Part shown: piece after piece, positions 25,119 to 33,834 of the stretch
Layout: the number at the start of each line of letters is the position of its first letter
Numbering within the stretch: the stretch's first letter is position 1
From: an uncultured Oscillospiraceae bacterium
Lineage (GTDB): Bacteria > Bacillota > Clostridia > Oscillospirales > Oscillospiraceae
Assembly: GCA_934573735.1 (NCBI GenBank)
Contig: CAKTMC010000010.1
Coordinates: 1-64,000 of the forward strand
Length of the DNA: 64,000 bases
Reading direction: 5' to 3'
Notes under the pieces: generated by a model
The model's input: the letters and a program-made list of their open reading frames with translations, nothing else
What the model was told of the DNA's origin: nothing
The model's database searches: none
Translations under genes and position numbers: made by a program

Positions 25119-26336
25119 TCATTTCAGATTTTCGTCAACTATGTTCATAACTATCCGCGCCGAGGTCTCAAGATGCTCGGCGGTGATGTGCTCGTAGGGG
25201 CCGTGGAAGGAGTAGCCGCCGGTGCCGAGATTCGGGCAGAGAAGCCCCCGGAAGGTGAGCTGTGCGCCGTCGGTGCCGCCGCGGACGGGCGCGGTGACAG
25301 GCTCCATACCCTCGCGGCGCAGTGCGCGCTCGGCAAGCTCGACTATCTCCATATGCTCGGAGATACGCTCCCTCATGTTCCTGTACTGCTGATGCACGGT
25401 GAGCCTTGCCGTGCCCTCGCCGTACTTCTCGTTTATAAGACTCTCGATATGCTCCATGGTCTTTATGCGCTGCTCGAAGGCCGCCGCGTTATGGTCGCGG
25501 ATGATGTAGCTGAGCATAGCCTTCTCCACCGTGCCGCTCATGTCGCTCAGATGGAAGAAGCCCTCGTAGCCCTCGGTGTGCGCCGGGGTATCGCCGGAGG
25601 GGAGCATGGAGTTTATCTCCATCGCCACAAGGCTTGCGTTTATCATCATGTTCTTTGCGCTGCCCGGATGGATGTTGAAGCCGTTTATATCCCACTTTGC
25701 GGAGGCGGCGTTAAAGGTCTCGTAGTTTATCTCGTTAAGCTCCTCGCCGTCCACCGTGTAGGCGAAGGCCGCGCCGAGTCTCTCAAGGTCGAGCAGAGCC
25801 GCGCCGTGACCTATCTCCTCGTCGGGCGTAAAGCATACGGCGATGCGGCCGTGGGGCAGCTTTTCGGCGATAATACGCTCGGCGGCGGTCATTATCGCGG
25901 CGATGCCCGCCTTATCGTCCGCGCCGAGCACGGTCGTGCCGTCGGTCGTGATAAGGGTCTGACCCTTGAGCGTAGCCAGATGCGGGAACTTCTCCGCCGT
26001 CAGGCTGCGCCCGCTCGTGCCGAGGACAACGTCGCCGCCGTCATAATTCTCGATAAGCTGCGGCCTGACGTTCTCGCCCGGGAAATCGGGCACGGTGTCC
26101 AGATGCGCGATAAAGGCTATGCAGGGCTTATCCTCACAGCCCTCGCTTGCGGGGATGAAGCCGTAAACATAGGCGTGCTCATCCTCATATACGCCCTCCA
26201 GCCCGATGGAGCGCATCTCGTCGGCAAGCATATGGCAGAGCGTAAGCTGGCAGTCGCTGCTCGGCACGCTCTCCGAGCTCTCGGAGCTTGCGGTGTGGGT
26301 CTTGACGTAGGTAATAAATCTTTCGTAGGCTTTCAT
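25119..26336 (-). CDS. pepT: Peptidase T (tripeptide aminopeptidase)
   Basis: A cytosolic di-zinc M20 peptidase that removes the N-terminal residue of tripeptides. The 405-residue protein has the metal-ligand motifs AHLDTVPD, LGADDKAGIA and TPDEEIGHG with the catalytic Glu, and the C-terminal PVRGGTDGAQLT region typical of PepT. Length matches the family. GGAG lies upstream of the ATG. The coding end is close to the membrane-protein remnant at 25006-25107. Confidence 0.95.
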   Translation of the reverse strand: MKAYERFITYVKTHTASSESSESVPSSDCQLTLCHMLADEMRSIGLEGVYEDEHAYVYGFIPASEGCEDKPCIAFIAHLDTVPDFPGENVRPQLIENYDGGDVVLGTSGRSLTAEKFPHLATLKGQTLITTDGTTVLGADDKAGIAAIMTAAERIIAEKLPHGRIAVCFTPDEEIGHGAALLDLERLGAAFAYTVDGEELNEINYETFNAASAKWDINGFNIHPGSAKNMMINASLVAMEINSMLPSGDTPAHTEGYEGFFHLSDMSGTVEKAMLSYIIRDHNAAAFEQRIKTMEHIESLINEKYGEGTARLTVHQQYRNMRERISEHMEIVELAERALRREGMEPVTAPVRGGTDGAQLTFRGLLCPNLGTGGYSFHGPYEHITAEHLETSARIVMNIVDENLK

Positions 26337-26373
26337 ATTGCTTTCTCCTGATATAAAAATTTCTGATATGCTC

Positions 26374-27120
26374 TCACTTCAAAAGCTCCGCGTAGACGAA
26401 AAGCCGTCCCTTTCTCGACGTGCCGCCGGTGCCGGTGACATTGCCCTTGCCCGCGCCGCGCAGGGATATTATATCCCCCGCCGATATCTGCGCATCGGGC
26501 TTTTCGCATTGCTCATAGTTAAGGCTGACGTTTCCGAGGCGTATCTCCCTTGCGGCCTCGGTGCGGCTGAGGTCAAACATCCCCGCCGTCACCGCGTCAA
26601 GCCGCATCGACATGACAGAAAAGCTCTTTTCGCGGACCTCGCGCCTTACCTGAGGAACCTCCCCCGGCGCGACAGCCTCCGCCGTCACGCCGCAGCGCCC
26701 GACCTTGTCTATGCTCAGTAAATGCCGGTGGACGCTCGGCAGGCAGAATATATACGCCGTATCGCCCATGACGCGGATATCACCTACCCACTCGCGCCCG
26801 ACGCCCATGCCGAGAAGCGCGCCCATATAATCGCGGTGGCCGGGCGTGCCGAAATGCGCAGTCAGCTTTATCGCCGCGAAGTGCTCCGCCGGGTCAAAGT
26901 CCCCGGCGCTCATATACTCCGGCAGGAAAAAAGCCGCGCGGCGCTCGCAGTCCTCGCCGCCGCCATGCAGCACAAGACGGCAGTCGGTGCGCTGCCTTGC
27001 CCATTTTTCGGTCTGATACTGCTCCGCCGGGCTTAAATATCCGCTTGCGCACAGCATTCCGCTGCGCTCGGCGCGCTCGCACAGATCCTCCATGCGGCGC
27101 AGAAGCTCATTTTTCTCCAT
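26374..27120 (-). CDS. ylmH: YlmH-type S4-domain RNA-binding protein
   Basis: A 248-residue protein with an N-terminal conserved domain (RVMGDTAYIFCLP region) and a C-terminal S4 RNA-binding domain (about residues 175-235: RLDAVTAGMFDLSRTEA and GDIISLRGAGKG). YlmH homologues bind ribosome/tRNA complexes and act in ribosome rescue in Firmicutes; in many genomes the gene lies in the cell-division cluster, which is not the case here. ATG 27120 overlaps the end of the TetM-like/NYN gene by 14 bases, so the two are translationally coupled. Confidence 0.85.
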   Translation of the reverse strand: MEKNELLRRMEDLCERAERSGMLCASGYLSPAEQYQTEKWARQRTDCRLVLHGGGEDCERRAAFFLPEYMSAGDFDPAEHFAAIKLTAHFGTPGHRDYMGALLGMGVGREWVGDIRVMGDTAYIFCLPSVHRHLLSIDKVGRCGVTAEAVAPGEVPQVRREVREKSFSVMSMRLDAVTAGMFDLSRTEAAREIRLGNVSLNYEQCEKPDAQISAGDIISLRGAGKGNVTGTGGTSRKGRLFVYAELLK

Positions 27121-29698
27121 CACTGCTCTTACCCAATTCAAGCTTATGCTTATGCGCTTTGTCGTTGGTTTTCCTCAAAAGCGCGTCTATCTGCTCCAGC
27201 ACGTCCCCCACCTCAAGCGCAAACTCATCGGAGGAGGTACGCAGTACACCCGAGCGCAGCGCCGACAGGCGAATAAGATTATCATTCGTGACGACGCGGA
27301 CGGCATAGTTTTTGCCTATGTTATCCGCAATACGCTCGATATACGCATCCGCCGTCTCGCCGTCCTTGGTGAAGGCGACGTGGATATTGTGATACTCCTC
27401 GCGTGAGCCGGGGTTGCCGGGAGTACGGAAGCCGTCAAACACCAGCACAAGCTCCCTGCGTGTGAAGCCGCAGTAATTCGACAGCATATCCATCAGCCGC
27501 CCGCGCGCAAGGTCAAGCCTCTCGCGGGCAAGCGCCGACAGCTCCTGCGAGGCGAAGATAAGATTATATCCGTCAACTATTATATATTGCCGTCTCGCCG
27601 GGGCGCTCTGCGTCTGCGGCGCGGAATTCATCACCGGGGCGCGGTACTCCGGGCGCTTTATGGGGCCAAACTCCCGCTCCATTATCGCCTCTAACTCCCG
27701 CTCGTCAATGCTGAGACTGCGATAGGGGCGCAGCGGCGCAGGCTCCGCCTCGGGCTTTTTGAGGCAGCCCTCTATATGCATATACTCCGGCACCTTGTCC
27801 CAGCGGACGTTAAAGCCGCCGCCGTGGGCGCAGAATACGGAGTCGGCGCTGTTATCCGCATCGCTCTGCGCGTCGTAGCCGAGAGCCTCGATTATCTCCT
27901 GCGCGTTGTGGCAGGGCTTATAGCCCTCGACCCGGCAGGAAAGCCTGCCCCGCCCGCCGGAATACGCCGCCATCTCCGCAGCGTAGCCGTTCATCTCCGA
28001 TACCGGGGCGCTGCCCTCGATGCGCAGCAGCTCTCCCGCGTCCTCAGGTCCCGTAAAGCTGCCGGACATCTGGCGAACATCGCTTATCGCGCGTCCTATA
28101 AGCTCCGGCGGAAGCTCTATCGCAAAGGCATACCACGGCTCGAGCAGCACGGACTGCGCCTGCATCAGCCCCTGACGTATGGCGCGATAGGTAGCCTGTC
28201 TGAAATCGCCGCCCTCGGTGTGCTTGATATGCGCACGACCGGCGGCAAGCGTAATTTTTACATCGGTGAGCGGTGAGCCGGTCAGCACGCCCGGATGCTG
28301 CTTTTCCAGCACATGAGCCAATATGAGTCTCTGCCAGTTGCGGTCAAGCTCATCCTCGGGGCATATGCTGTCCACGACTATGCCGCTGCCGCAGGGCGCA
28401 GGCTCCATTATGAGATGCACCTCCGCGTAATGGCGCAGCGGCTCAAAATGCCCCACGCCCTCCACGGTATCGGCTATCGTCTCCTTATACATTATCTGCC
28501 CCGCGTCAAGCGTCACGTCCACGTCAAAGCGCTCCCGGACAAGCGAACGGAAAATCTCCGCCTGTACCTTGCCCATAAGCTCCACGCGAATTACGCGCCC
28601 CCGCTCGTCCCAGCGTATGCGAAGCTGCGGGTCCTCCTCCTGAAGCTGCATGAGCCTCGGAAGCAGCGTCCGCGCATCCTCGCCCGGCGGCAGCATGAGG
28701 CTGTAGCTCAAAACCGGCTCCAGTACCGGCTCCGCGCCGCCCGCCTCCGCGCCGAGTCCCTGACCCGGAAAGGTCTCGCTCAGACCGAGCGCCGCGCATA
28801 GCTGCCCCGGCAGGACAGAGTCCACGGTCTCGTATTTCATGCCCGAATAGATGCGAAGCTGGCTTATCTTCTCCTCGTGCTCCGCGCCGTCGCCGCCGGT
28901 ATATTTTATCGCCTGACGCACGCGCAGCTCGCCGCCCGTCACGCGCATAAAGCTCATTCGCTTGCCCTGCGCGTCCCGCGCTATCTTAAAGACCCTTGCG
29001 CCAAGCTCCTCCCCCGCCTCGGCAGGGCGGGTGTACTCGTCAAGCGCCGAAAGAAACTCCTCCACGCCGTCGGTACGAAGCCCCGAGCCGAAAAAGCAGG
29101 GATAGACGCGCCGCTTCCTTATAAGCTCCGCGACGGTATCGCTCCCGACGCTGCCCGTCTCCAGATACTCGTCCATCGCGCTCTCGCTGCACATCGCAAG
29201 CCTTTCACAGACCTCGCCGCTCTCCGCGCCGAAGTCCACACAGTTCTCGTCAAGCCCCTTGCACAGCCCGTCCATGAGCGCCGCCCGGTCGCAGCCGGGC
29301 ATATCCATCTTGGTCACGAATATAAGGCTCGGTATATTATAGCGCCGCAGCAGCCGCCACAGCGTCTCCGTGTGCGCCTGAACTCCGTCCGTCCCGCTTA
29401 TTACGAGCACGGCATAGTCGAGCACCGGGAGACTGCGCTCCGTCTCGGCGGCAAAGTCAACGTGACCGGGCGTATCAAGCAGCGTAACGCTGCTCCGCGG
29501 CAGCTCGATGACCGCCTGCTTTGAGAATATGGTGATGCCGCGTGCGCGCTCAAGAGAGTGCGTGTCAAGATATGAGTCGCGCCGGTCAACGCGCCCCAGC
29601 CTTTTGATTTTTCCCGAAAGGTACAGCATGGCCTCGGACAGCGTGGTCTTGCCCGCGTCAACGTGCGCCAATATACCAAGAATTACATTTTTCTTCAT
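27107..29698 (-). CDS. TetM-like ribosomal GTPase fused to a NYN/YacP nuclease domain
   Basis: An 863-residue two-part protein. Residues 1 to about 650 form an EF-G/TetM-like GTPase with G1 AHVDAGKTT (11-19), RGITI switch (about 53-57), DTPGH (75-79) and TKMD (129-132), plus domains II-V. Residues 705-840 form a NYN (PIN-like, YacP/Rae1 family) domain with acidic residues D709, D755, D784 and D806; Rae1 cuts mRNA in the ribosomal A site. A link of about 55 charged residues joins them. The GTPase resembles tetracycline ribosomal-protection proteins, but the fusion argues for a house-keeping ribosome function. ATG 29698 gives the exact G1 spacing; the frame 5' of it is leader. Confidence 0.88.
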   Translation of the reverse strand: MKKNVILGILAHVDAGKTTLSEAMLYLSGKIKRLGRVDRRDSYLDTHSLERARGITIFSKQAVIELPRSSVTLLDTPGHVDFAAETERSLPVLDYAVLVISGTDGVQAHTETLWRLLRRYNIPSLIFVTKMDMPGCDRAALMDGLCKGLDENCVDFGAESGEVCERLAMCSESAMDEYLETGSVGSDTVAELIRKRRVYPCFFGSGLRTDGVEEFLSALDEYTRPAEAGEELGARVFKIARDAQGKRMSFMRVTGGELRVRQAIKYTGGDGAEHEEKISQLRIYSGMKYETVDSVLPGQLCAALGLSETFPGQGLGAEAGGAEPVLEPVLSYSLMLPPGEDARTLLPRLMQLQEEDPQLRIRWDERGRVIRVELMGKVQAEIFRSLVRERFDVDVTLDAGQIMYKETIADTVEGVGHFEPLRHYAEVHLIMEPAPCGSGIVVDSICPEDELDRNWQRLILAHVLEKQHPGVLTGSPLTDVKITLAAGRAHIKHTEGGDFRQATYRAIRQGLMQAQSVLLEPWYAFAIELPPELIGRAISDVRQMSGSFTGPEDAGELLRIEGSAPVSEMNGYAAEMAAYSGGRGRLSCRVEGYKPCHNAQEIIEALGYDAQSDADNSADSVFCAHGGGFNVRWDKVPEYMHIEGCLKKPEAEPAPLRPYRSLSIDERELEAIMEREFGPIKRPEYRAPVMNSAPQTQSAPARRQYIIVDGYNLIFASQELSALARERLDLARGRLMDMLSNYCGFTRRELVLVFDGFRTPGNPGSREEYHNIHVAFTKDGETADAYIERIADNIGKNYAVRVVTNDNLIRLSALRSGVLRTSSDEFALEVGDVLEQIDALLRKTNDKAHKHKLELGKSSDGEK

Positions 29699-29844
29699 AA
29701 AGAGTATTTTACCAGTCTCCGGGCAAATAATCAAGATGAATAAGCAATCTTTGCTGTAATCGCTCTGCACACATTCTGTAATAGGCGGCGCATTTTTATG
29801 ATATTTTTTTGCAACTATGACTACCATTTTTGTAAATGCTGTGA

Positions 29845-29850
29845 TATAAT
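29845..29850 (+). promoter_or_regulatory. Extended -10 box before the two-component genes
   Basis: TGATATAAT contains a consensus TATAAT with an upstream TG, as in extended -10 promoters, about 87 bases before the response-regulator start. No good -35 box is seen. Confidence 0.4.
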
Positions 29851-29936
29851 TATAGAATGTCATAGAGCTACATATCCGGCGCTGAGCCTATCGTGATAAT
29901 TATATAACAAAAACGCCTGACAGGGGGAGCACATAT

Positions 29937-30626
29937 ATGAAAAAGATACTTGTTCTTGAGGATGAAGCAAATATCCGCAGCTTTGTGGTAATCAACCTGC
30001 GCCGCAGCGGTTTTGAGCCCATCGAGGCCGAAAACGGAGAAATGGCGCTTGAGAAGCTCCGGCAAAATCCCGACATCTGCCTTGCGCTGCTGGACGTGAT
30101 GCTGCCCGATATCGACGGCTTTGAGGTCTGCCGCCGCATCCGCGCCACCGGCTCCAAGATGGGTATAATCATGCTCACGGCAAAAAGTCAGGAGATAGAC
30201 AAGGTCACCGGGCTTATGACCGGCGCGGACGACTATGTTACAAAGCCCTTCTCCCCCGCAGAGCTTACCGCGAGGGTGGACGCGCTCATTCGCCGTCTCG
30301 GTATCGACGAGGACGAGAAGCACTCCGTCGAGGTCGTCAGCGGCCCCTTTGTGCTCAACGTCAGAAACAGGACGCTTGAAAAGAACGGTCAGCGCCTGAA
30401 GCTTACGCAGATAGAGTATCTTCTCATGAAGCTCTTTATGGAAAACCCCGGCAAGGCGATGAGCCGCGAGGATATTCTCACCGCCGTCTGGGGCAAGGAA
30501 TTCGGAGGCGAGCTCAAGACCGTTGACGTAAACATCCGCCGCCTGAGAATAAAAATCGAGTCTGACCCGACGGAGCCGGAATTTCTGACGACCGTATGGG
30601 GCTACGGCTACAAGTGGGGCTACTGA
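29937..30626 (+). CDS. OmpR/PhoB-family response regulator
   Basis: A 229-residue regulator with a receiver domain (acidic pocket E8/D9, phosphoacceptor D53 in LLDVMLPD, T81, K103 in TKPF) and a C-terminal winged-helix domain (about 130-229) ending in VDVNIRRLRIKIE and TVWGYGYKW. It forms a pair with the histidine kinase gene 42 bases downstream. The stimulus and regulon cannot be told from sequence. Confidence 0.94.
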   Translation: MKKILVLEDEANIRSFVVINLRRSGFEPIEAENGEMALEKLRQNPDICLALLDVMLPDIDGFEVCRRIRATGSKMGIIMLTAKSQEIDKVTGLMTGADDYVTKPFSPAELTARVDALIRRLGIDEDEKHSVEVVSGPFVLNVRNRTLEKNGQRLKLTQIEYLLMKLFMENPGKAMSREDILTAVWGKEFGGELKTVDVNIRRLRIKIESDPTEPEFLTTVWGYGYKWGY

Positions 30627-30668
30627 GCCGGATAATATAAATATAATAAAAAACACGGAAGTAATTTA

Positions 30669-31658
30669 ATGTATAAGAACCTCAGATTTCAGCTTTTTGC
30701 CTCGAGCATGGCGGCGATAGTGCTGCTGCTGCTTGCGGTGTGGTTTATAACACGGGCAATGTATATTCCCGCGATAATAATTATCGTATTGATGTGCATA
30801 TTCATCGTCGGCGTCAACATCTGGTTTTCGCGCTATGTGTCGGAGCCTATAGAGAGCCTGACCGAGGCCGCGGGGCGCATCGCCGCCGGGAGCTACGGCG
30901 TAAAAATCGAGAAGTCGAGCGACAATGAGCTTGGTCGCCTCACCGATGAGCTGAACAATATGTCGGAGAAGGTCGCCGTGGCGGAAAAGTCGCGCACCGA
31001 GTTTATATCGCAGGTGTCGCACGAGCTGCGTACCCCGCTCACCGCGATAACCGGCTGGGCGGAGACCATCGCCTTTGACGAGGCGGTGCAGGGCGACTCG
31101 CTGCGCGGCATCAACATCATCTCCAAGGAGGCGGAGCGCCTGACCGGGATGGTGTCGGAGATGCTTGAGTTTACGCGCATACAGGACGGGCGCTTTAATC
31201 TGCGGATAGAGCTTATCGACATTGCCGCCGAGCTTGAGGACGCGATATTCACCTATGGCGAGCTTATGCGTCAGGCGGGCATCGACGTAAACTACACTCA
31301 GCCCCCCGCCGAGATACCGCTCATCCCCGGCGACCCGGAGCGGCTGAAGCAGGTGTTTCTCAACCTGCTTGACAACGCCGCAAAGCACGGCGGAGACGGA
31401 AAAAAGGTGGACGTTGCGCTCTCCTCGGACGCCGAGGGCGTACATATCAGCATACGCGACTACGGGCGCGGTATCCCGACGGGCGAGCTGCCGCACGTCA
31501 AGGAGAAGTTTTATAAGGGCAGCTCAAAAAATCGCGGCACCGGCATAGGTCTTGCCGTATGCGACGAGATAATCACGCGGCACAGCGGCGCGCTCGAGAT
31601 AGAAAACGCGGAGGGCGGCGGCTGCATCGCAAAAATAACTTTACCTATCAGTAACTAA
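30669..31658 (+). CDS. Sensor histidine kinase (HAMP-HisKA-HATPase)
   Basis: A 329-residue kinase, partner of the preceding regulator. Two membrane segments (about residues 8-28 and 33-50) lie almost back to back, so there is practically no extracellular sensor loop. A HAMP region (about 52-105), HisKA with H118 in VSHELRTPLTA, and HATPase_c with N box NLLDNAAKHG and DYGRGIP/GTGIGLAV motifs follow. Sensing probably occurs within the membrane or through a partner protein. Confidence 0.93.
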   Translation: MYKNLRFQLFASSMAAIVLLLLAVWFITRAMYIPAIIIIVLMCIFIVGVNIWFSRYVSEPIESLTEAAGRIAAGSYGVKIEKSSDNELGRLTDELNNMSEKVAVAEKSRTEFISQVSHELRTPLTAITGWAETIAFDEAVQGDSLRGINIISKEAERLTGMVSEMLEFTRIQDGRFNLRIELIDIAAELEDAIFTYGELMRQAGIDVNYTQPPAEIPLIPGDPERLKQVFLNLLDNAAKHGGDGKKVDVALSSDAEGVHISIRDYGRGIPTGELPHVKEKFYKGSSKNRGTGIGLAVCDEIITRHSGALEIENAEGGGCIAKITLPISN

Positions 31659-31667
31659 GGAGAAAGC

Positions 31668-32609
31668 ATGGCAAATAACAAAGACTGCGGCTTCCGCACC
31701 TCGATAGGCGGACAGGCGCTCATAGAAGGCATACTCATGCGCGGCCCGAAGAAGCTGGCCATCGTCTGCCGCACGGCGGAGGGGCTTGTGGAAAAGGTCG
31801 ACGAGCTAAAGCTGCTAAAGGACAAATACCCGATATTCGGCTGGCCGTTCATCCGCGGCTGCGTGACCTTTATCGACTCCATGATAAAGGGTATGCAGGC
31901 GCTTACCTACTCCGCGGAGCTTGTGCCCGTTGAGGAGCAGGAGCCGGATAAGCTCGACCAGTGGATAGAAAAGCACTTCTCCGCCGAGAAGGCCTCAAAA
32001 ATCATCATCGGCACGGCGGTGGTGCTCGGTATCGCGCTCGCGCTGTTTCTCTTCATCTTCCTGCCGACCCTGATAGTCGGGCTTATAAAGCCGCTGACGC
32101 AAAATCTCGTGCTGAGAAATCTCTCCGAGGGCGTCGTGAAGATTATTATTCTGCTTGCCTATATGCGCCTTTGCTGCTGCGTAAGCGACGTAAAGCGCCT
32201 GTTTTCCTATCACGGCGCGGAGCATAAGACCATATTCTGCTACGAGCACGGCAAGCCCCTCACGGTGGAAAACGTCAGGACGGAGTCCCGCTTCCACCCG
32301 CGCTGCGGCACGAGCTTTCTGCTTGTGGTCGTTGTCGTCAGCATACTTGTAAACTCCGTCGTCACCCTGACAAACAGCTTTGCGCGCATGGGAGCGCATC
32401 TGCTGCTGCTTCCCATAGTCGTCGGCATAAGCTATGAGATAAACCTCTGGTGCGGCAGGCACGACAACCGGCTCTCCGCATTTCTCTCCGCGCCCGGCAA
32501 GTGGCTCCAGCATATGACCACAAACGAGCCGGACGACGGCATGATAGAGTGCGCGATACGCGCAATGGAGCTTGTTATTCCCGAGGAAAAGGGCAGTGAC
32601 GCATGGTAA
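31668..32609 (+). CDS. DUF1385 (YqhQ-like) membrane protein
   Basis: A 313-residue membrane protein of the DUF1385 family with the family opening GGQALIEGILMRGP, at least four membrane helices (about 105-130, 150-170, 215-235, 240-260) and the conserved YHGAEHKTIFCYE and FHPRCGTSFLL segments. Function unknown. In clostridia it is commonly found just upstream of prmC, as here (21-base gap). AAGGAG precedes the ATG. Confidence 0.9.
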   Translation: MANNKDCGFRTSIGGQALIEGILMRGPKKLAIVCRTAEGLVEKVDELKLLKDKYPIFGWPFIRGCVTFIDSMIKGMQALTYSAELVPVEEQEPDKLDQWIEKHFSAEKASKIIIGTAVVLGIALALFLFIFLPTLIVGLIKPLTQNLVLRNLSEGVVKIIILLAYMRLCCCVSDVKRLFSYHGAEHKTIFCYEHGKPLTVENVRTESRFHPRCGTSFLLVVVVVSILVNSVVTLTNSFARMGAHLLLLPIVVGISYEINLWCGRHDNRLSAFLSAPGKWLQHMTTNEPDDGMIECAIRAMELVIPEEKGSDAW

Positions 32610-32630
32610 TGCAGAATTGAGGATGGCAGG

Positions 32631-33485
32631 ATGAAAACCTATAACGATATCTATCTTGAGACGCGCAACGCCCTGAGAGCAAACGACATCGAGGGCTATA
32701 CTCTGGAGGCGCGGCTGCTGGTCGCAACGGCGGCGGGCAAGTCCGTGTCGGAGCTGCTGCGGGACATCAACCTATACACCACAAGCGCCTTTGACGCAAG
32801 GGTCCAGGAGCTTACGCGCCGCCGCCTCTCCGGGGAGCCGGTCGCGTATATCACGGGCGCATGGGAGTTTTACGGGCTTCCGATGAAGGTCACGCCCGAC
32901 GTGCTCATCCCGAGGATGGACACGGAGCTTTTGGTGGACACCGCCAAGGAGCTTCTTCTCGGCAGGAAGATGGACGCGCGCATACTTGACCTCTGCTGCG
33001 GCAGCGGCTGCATCGCCTGCGCCCTGGGGCATGAGCTTCCGGCGACAAAGCTTGTTGCGGTGGACATAAGCGCGAACGCCCTTGAGATAGCAAGGGAAAA
33101 CTTTGCCGCAAACCGTCTCAGCTCCCGCGCCATCTGCCTGCAGGCGGACGCCACCTCGTCTCCGCCGATGAGCATAGGTCAGTTTGACATGATAGTTTCA
33201 AACCCGCCCTATATCGCAAGCAGCGAGATAATGACGCTCGACCCCTCCGTGCGCGACTATGAGCCGATATGGGCGCTTGACGGCGGCGAGGACGGCTATC
33301 GCTTTTATAAGGCGATAATAAAATACTGGAAGAGTCTCCTCCGTCCGGGCGGATATCTGCTGTTTGAGGTCGGCGAGGGACAGGCGGACACCGTAAAGGA
33401 GATGCTCAGCTCCGCGGGCTTCCGCGCCGTCGGCTCAAGGCTCGATACGCTTGAGATCGAGCGCGTCGTGATAGGCAGGATGTGA
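32631..33485 (+). CDS. prmC: Release factor glutamine methyltransferase PrmC
   Basis: Methylates the GGQ glutamine of peptide-chain release factors in the cytosol. The 284-residue protein has the N-terminal helical substrate domain (about 1-75), the SAM motif ILDLCCGSGCIACAL, and the catalytic IVSNPPYIA motif. The usual partner prfA is not beside it in this window. It lies between a DUF1385 gene and a small membrane-protein gene on the same strand. Confidence 0.94.
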   Translation: MKTYNDIYLETRNALRANDIEGYTLEARLLVATAAGKSVSELLRDINLYTTSAFDARVQELTRRRLSGEPVAYITGAWEFYGLPMKVTPDVLIPRMDTELLVDTAKELLLGRKMDARILDLCCGSGCIACALGHELPATKLVAVDISANALEIARENFAANRLSSRAICLQADATSSPPMSIGQFDMIVSNPPYIASSEIMTLDPSVRDYEPIWALDGGEDGYRFYKAIIKYWKSLLRPGGYLLFEVGEGQADTVKEMLSSAGFRAVGSRLDTLEIERVVIGRM

Positions 33486-33486
33486 G

Positions 33487-33783
33487 ATGAAGACGGAAAA
33501 GAGGCCGAAATTTGCGCTCATTCACGGAATAATCAACCTCGTCCTCCCCGTTGTACCCGTCCTGATGCACAGCGGCTTATTCGGCAGCGCCGAAAACGCA
33601 TGGGAACACATATGGCTTATTTTAGCCGTGCAGCTTTTGCCCCCGGTCTCGGCGCTTGCGGGAATGGTCATAGCGGGAATTCAGCTGAAGAAAAGCTCTG
33701 CCGGGAGCATAAGGCTCGGGCTTTTGCTGTCCTGCTGCGGACTTGCGCTGCACATCGTTTTCAGGTATGTGCTGAAAATATAG
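33487..33783 (+). CDS. Small membrane protein, unknown
   Basis: A 98-residue hydrophobic protein with three likely membrane helices (about residues 10-28, 40-65 and 75-94), starting one base after the prmC stop. It is probably translated from the prmC message. No family recognised. An alternative is a simple read-through frame, but the membrane pattern and tight coupling favour a real gene. Confidence 0.6.
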   Translation: MKTEKRPKFALIHGIINLVLPVVPVLMHSGLFGSAENAWEHIWLILAVQLLPPVSALAGMVIAGIQLKKSSAGSIRLGLLLSCCGLALHIVFRYVLKI

Positions 33784-33834
33784 TAAAATATAGTAATTAT
33801 AATATAGCTTATAATATGACAAAGGAGAGCTACC

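Noticed and set aside
27107..29698. Tetracycline-resistance gene tet(M)
   Set aside because: Only the GTPase fold is shared; the NYN fusion, chromosomal setting and coupling to ylmH argue for a native ribosome function.
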